DNA of 7,812 bases from an uncultured Chromatiaceae bacterium (lineage in GTDB: Bacteria; Pseudomonadota; Gammaproteobacteria; Enterobacterales; Alteromonadaceae), in contig CAMLNG010000161.1 in NCBI GenBank assembly GCA_946481195.1, positions 1 to 7,812 of the forward strand, given 5' to 3'. The notes under the pieces were generated by a model. It was not told the DNA's origin and ran no database searches. It saw only the letters and a list, made by a program, of their open reading frames with translations. The translations under genes were made by a program, and so were the position numbers. Position 1 is the first letter of the stretch. Each line of letters starts with the position of its first letter. Positions 7,247 to 7,812 of this stretch are shown in pieces.

Positions 7247-7812
7247 CCGCGGTTTCACTTTTATTGAAATGCTGCTGGCGGTGGCGATTTTTGCGCTGGT
7301 GGGGCTGGCGTCTGTAGCAGTGCTGGACAGTGTCACCCGCAGTGACGCAGCTTCCAGAGCCGCAACCTTAAGGCTGCAACAGTTGCAGCGCGCCATGATG
7401 TTGATTGAGCGCGATTTCTGGCAAATCAGCCAGCGCAAAATCCGTGTCAATGGCGAAGCGCCGGTGGCGCAGACCCTGGCAGGCGCTGTGAACTGGATTG
7501 AAAGTGATGACGATGGCATCACCTTCAGCCATGCCGGCTGGACCAATCCGGGCATGGTGCTGGCCCGCAGTGAAGTGCAGTTAGTCGGATACCGGCTCAA
7601 AGAGCATCAGCTGCAGCGTTTATATTATTTGTACCCGGATGCGGTGACCGGCACTGAACCTAATATTCAGCCTTTGCTTGACGATATCGACGAGCTGAAA
7701 TTCCGTTATCTGGTGAAAGAAGATGGCCAGGAGCAGTGGAAGGAATTCTGGGATCAGGCCAATTGGCCACTGGCGGTCCGGATGACCTTAAAATCTCCTG
7801 ACCAAGCCGGTC
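7236..7812 (+). CDS. gspJ: GspJ, minor pseudopilin (3' partial)
   Basis: GspJ is a minor pseudopilin of the GspI-GspJ-GspK tip complex. The frame runs open from GTG 7236 past the right edge, giving 192 visible codons. The GTG gives a six-residue leader MQNNRG before FTFIEMLLAVAIFALVGLAS, with Glu at +5. Phe replaces the more usual Leu at mature position 3. Family features follow: a helix with LQRAMMLIERDFWQISQRK, then VQLVGYRLKEHQLQRLYYLY, and near the edge ELKFRYLVKEDGQEQWKEFW. GspJ proteins are usually about 200-240 residues, so only the last few tens are missing. The start overlaps the gspI stop by 11 bases and has only a weak GGA (7226-7228) upstream, seven bases away. The next in-frame ATG (7269) lies inside the hydrophobic helix after the cleavage site and would delete the leader, so GTG is favoured. 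gspK is expected next. Confidence 0.94.
   Translation, partial: MQNNRGFTFIEMLLAVAIFALVGLASVAVLDSVTRSDAASRAATLRLQQLQRAMMLIERDFWQISQRKIRVNGEAPVAQTLAGAVNWIESDDDGITFSHAGWTNPGMVLARSEVQLVGYRLKEHQLQRLYYLYPDAVTGTEPNIQPLLDDIDELKFRYLVKEDGQEQWKEFWDQANWPLAVRMTLKSPDQAG

Noticed and set aside
7114..7317. 67-codon + strand frame across the gspI-gspJ junction
   Set aside because: It is out of frame with both real genes. Its Arg/Trp/Cys-rich translation is typical of a shadow frame, while gspI and gspJ carry clear prepilin signatures here.
5741..7812. Could the prepilin-like genes be a type IV pilus minor-pilin cluster instead?
   Set aside because: The order after gspC-gspD-gspE-gspF, the GspG calcium-loop motif and the GspI/GspJ family blocks all point to T2SS pseudopilins.

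Overview
The window is the middle of one type II secretion (T2SS, general secretory pathway) operon. All eight genes are on the + strand, and almost every base is coding. The order is gspC (5' end cut by the window), gspD, gspE, gspF, gspG, gspH, gspI, gspJ (3' end cut by the window). This is the classic order of the Klebsiella pul, Vibrio eps and Aeromonas exe operons. The promoter and leader must lie to the left, and gspK onward is expected to the right; neither is visible. No RNA gene, mobile element, CRISPR array, terminator or convincing internal promoter was found.

Organism: a Gram-negative gammaproteobacterium with moderate GC. The secretin has a Vibrio-type insert and C-terminal tail, and the protein sequences resemble marine or freshwater Alteromonadales-type bacteria (Rheinheimera, Alishewanella or Shewanella relatives). 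That placement is an inference from remembered family likeness, not from a search.

Layout: bases 1-883 encode the inner-membrane PDZ clamp protein GspC. A 27-base gap follows, the longest gap between genes. Bases 911-3010 encode the outer-membrane secretin GspD. GspE, the cytoplasmic ATPase, begins on the base after the gspD stop. GspF, the polytopic inner-membrane platform protein, starts at a GTG overlapping the gspE stop by one base. The pseudopilins follow: GspG (major) and GspH, GspI, GspJ (minor), each with a prepilin leader ending in Gly before Phe and with Glu at position +5 of the mature protein. The last two genes start at TTG and GTG codons that overlap the preceding gene.

How they work together: GspE hydrolyses ATP on the inner face of the membrane and, through GspF, drives assembly of a periplasmic pseudopilus made mainly of GspG and tipped by GspH, GspI and GspJ. 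GspC links this inner-membrane platform to the GspD pore, through which folded exoproteins leave the periplasm. The ribosome-binding sites fit this stoichiometry: the strongest precedes the major pseudopilin gspG, while the minor pseudopilin genes have weak sites, overlapping starts and (for I and J) non-ATG starts.

Nothing here looks like a previously undescribed system. The points worth a second look are a charged insert in GspH, an odd-codon insert in the secretin gate region, the start-site architecture, and a tiny ORF that ends on the gspD start.
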